Assembly: GCA_015067125.1 (NCBI GenBank)
Contig: SVNB01000043.1
Coordinates: forward strand, 1 to 14,043
Source of the DNA: Oscillospiraceae bacterium
GTDB lineage: Bacteria > Bacillota > Clostridia > Oscillospirales > Ruminococcaceae
Length of the DNA stretch: 14,043 nucleotides
Reading direction: 5' to 3'
In this document: piece by piece, positions 13,338 to 14,043 of the stretch
Layout: the number at the start of each line of letters is the position of its first letter
How positions within the stretch are numbered: the stretch's first letter is position 1
Position numbers and translations under genes: made by a program
Notes under the pieces: generated by a model
Told to the model about the DNA's origin: nothing
Seen by the model: the letters and a program-made list of their open reading frames with translations, nothing else
The model's database searches: none

Positions 13338-14043
13338 GTTTGCAAAAATATACGTACCGGGGATTTTTTATAAATTACCGCTGCGTTTTATTGAAACGCC
13401 GTAGGGGCGGCCCTGCGTGGCGCCCGAAAAAGCTCCGTTTACCTAAAAAGACCGGGAGATTCTTTTATAATTATCGGCGTGTTAAATACTTCCCCTTGAG
13501 GGGAAGTGGCATGGCGAAGCCATGACGAAAGGGTGTTTGCTTTTACACCCACCGGGCGCACTTCGCAGACTTTGCCCTCTGGGAAGGCTGAATTTGGCCC
13601 CCTTGCCTAAAGTGATACTTTCTATAGGGACCGTCGTCCCCGACGGTCCGTTTTTTCGGAACGCTGAGGACAGCGTTCCCTACGGTGGGCAATTCAGTTT
13701 CCTTGCCTAAATGGAGTTTGCCCTCCGGGTCGCCTGTTATCCCTCATCCGTCACGCCTGCGGCGTGCCACCTTCCCCTCTGGGAAGGCTAAATTTAGCTC
13801 CCTTGCCTAAAGTGATACTTTCTGTAGGGACCGTCGTCCCCGACGGTCCGTTTTTTCGGAACGCTGAGGACAGCGTTCCCTACGGTGGGCAATTCAGCTT
13901 CCTTGCCTAAATGGAGGTTGCCCTCTGGGTTACTTGTTTGCGGCGGGAGCAGGTGCCCTGAGTGCGAAGCACGAAGAAATGCCCTTGGGGTACCCCCGCC
14001 CTACTGTAATTTGGTTGCTTTTGCGGACGGTCAAGACCGTTCC
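13338..14043. repeat. Second gene-free island of hairpin repeats, to the right edge
   Basis: No gene is supported here. Modules include GGGAGATTCTTTTATAA (13454-13470, also in the left island), hairpins at 13489-13506 (CTTCCCC/GGGGAAG), 13510-13524 (CATGGC/GCCATG), 13752-13766 (CACGCC/GGCGTG) and 13770-13787 (CCTTCCC/GGGAAGG), the 200-bp-period duplication listed separately, and a GGACGGTC/GACCGTTCC hairpin cut by the right edge (14023-14043). Short open frames across it are low-complexity and lack ribosome sites. Confidence 0.75.
13575..13938. repeat. Imperfect tandem duplication, period exactly 200 bp
   Basis: Bases 13575-13738 recur at 13775-13938 with only scattered substitutions and no length change. 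Within the pair the 11-mer CCTTGCCTAAA stands at 13601, 13701, 13801 and 13901, that is every 100 bases. Each copy carries two perfect 9-bp hairpins: GGACCGTCG/CGACGGTCC followed after one base by T6 (13628-13656; 13828-13856), and GGAACGCTG/CAGCGTTCC (13658-13679; 13858-13879). Confidence 0.85.

Noticed and set aside
13575..13938. CRISPR array
   Set aside because: The repeated words are 11 bases at 100-base spacing and the 'spacers' themselves repeat at 200 bases; no cas genes are near.

Overview
The window looks like chromosomal DNA of a low- to mid-GC Clostridia member, probably a gut Oscillospiraceae/Ruminococcaceae-type organism. The reasons are the strong GGAGG ribosome sites, the gene families present (CotH kinase, VTC/DUF4956, PepV-type M20 peptidase, COG2509 flavoprotein, TnpV/DUF6809 mobile genes) and modular palindromic intergenic repeats of a kind I associate with that family. 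Taxonomy is inferred from gene content only.

Layout. (1) 1-676: the 5'-truncated remnant of a large serine recombinase on the minus strand, running off the left edge and butted against what looks like the last codons of an unrelated plus-strand gene (to 729). (2) 859-4299: a minus-strand operon transcribed VTC-domain protein -> DUF4956 membrane protein -> CotH-family kinase, closed by a strong terminator. (3) 4475-6344: a divergent OmpR-type response regulator and sensor histidine kinase overlapping by 8 bases, closed by a bidirectional terminator. The 175-bp divergent spacer holds a plausible promoter for each direction and a pair of direct repeats that may be the regulator's sites. (4) 6381-7203: a three-gene mobile-element cassette on the minus strand (DUF6809 -> 58-aa protein -> TnpV) with no recombinase beside it. 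(5) 7337-11106: three minus-strand genes transcribed PepV-like dipeptidase -> M28-type membrane metallopeptidase -> lipoprotein, ended by a terminator at 7276-7311. (6) 11107-11924: a gene-free island packed with hairpin repeats, framed by two divergent promoters. (7) 11925-13295: a COG2509 FAD-dependent oxidoreductase with its own terminator. (8) 13338-14043: a second gene-free repeat island containing a 200-bp-period duplication.

How the genes fit together. The VTC, DUF4956 and CotH genes are tightly packed and probably translated from one message. VTC domains are known from the yeast polyphosphate polymerase, CotH proteins are secreted or coat-associated protein kinases, and DUF4956 is an uncharacterised integral membrane family, so the operon may be a membrane-associated phosphate-transfer module. 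The adjacent two-component system is its most likely regulator, by divergent arrangement and by the repeats overlapping the operon's promoter. This is inference. The VTC gene has no ordinary start codon at the position its family homology demands; an AUA sits there at ideal spacing from a ribosome site. The two peptidases and the lipoprotein look like peptide turnover and cell-envelope functions. The recombinase remnant and the TnpV cassette show past visits by Tn4451-like elements.
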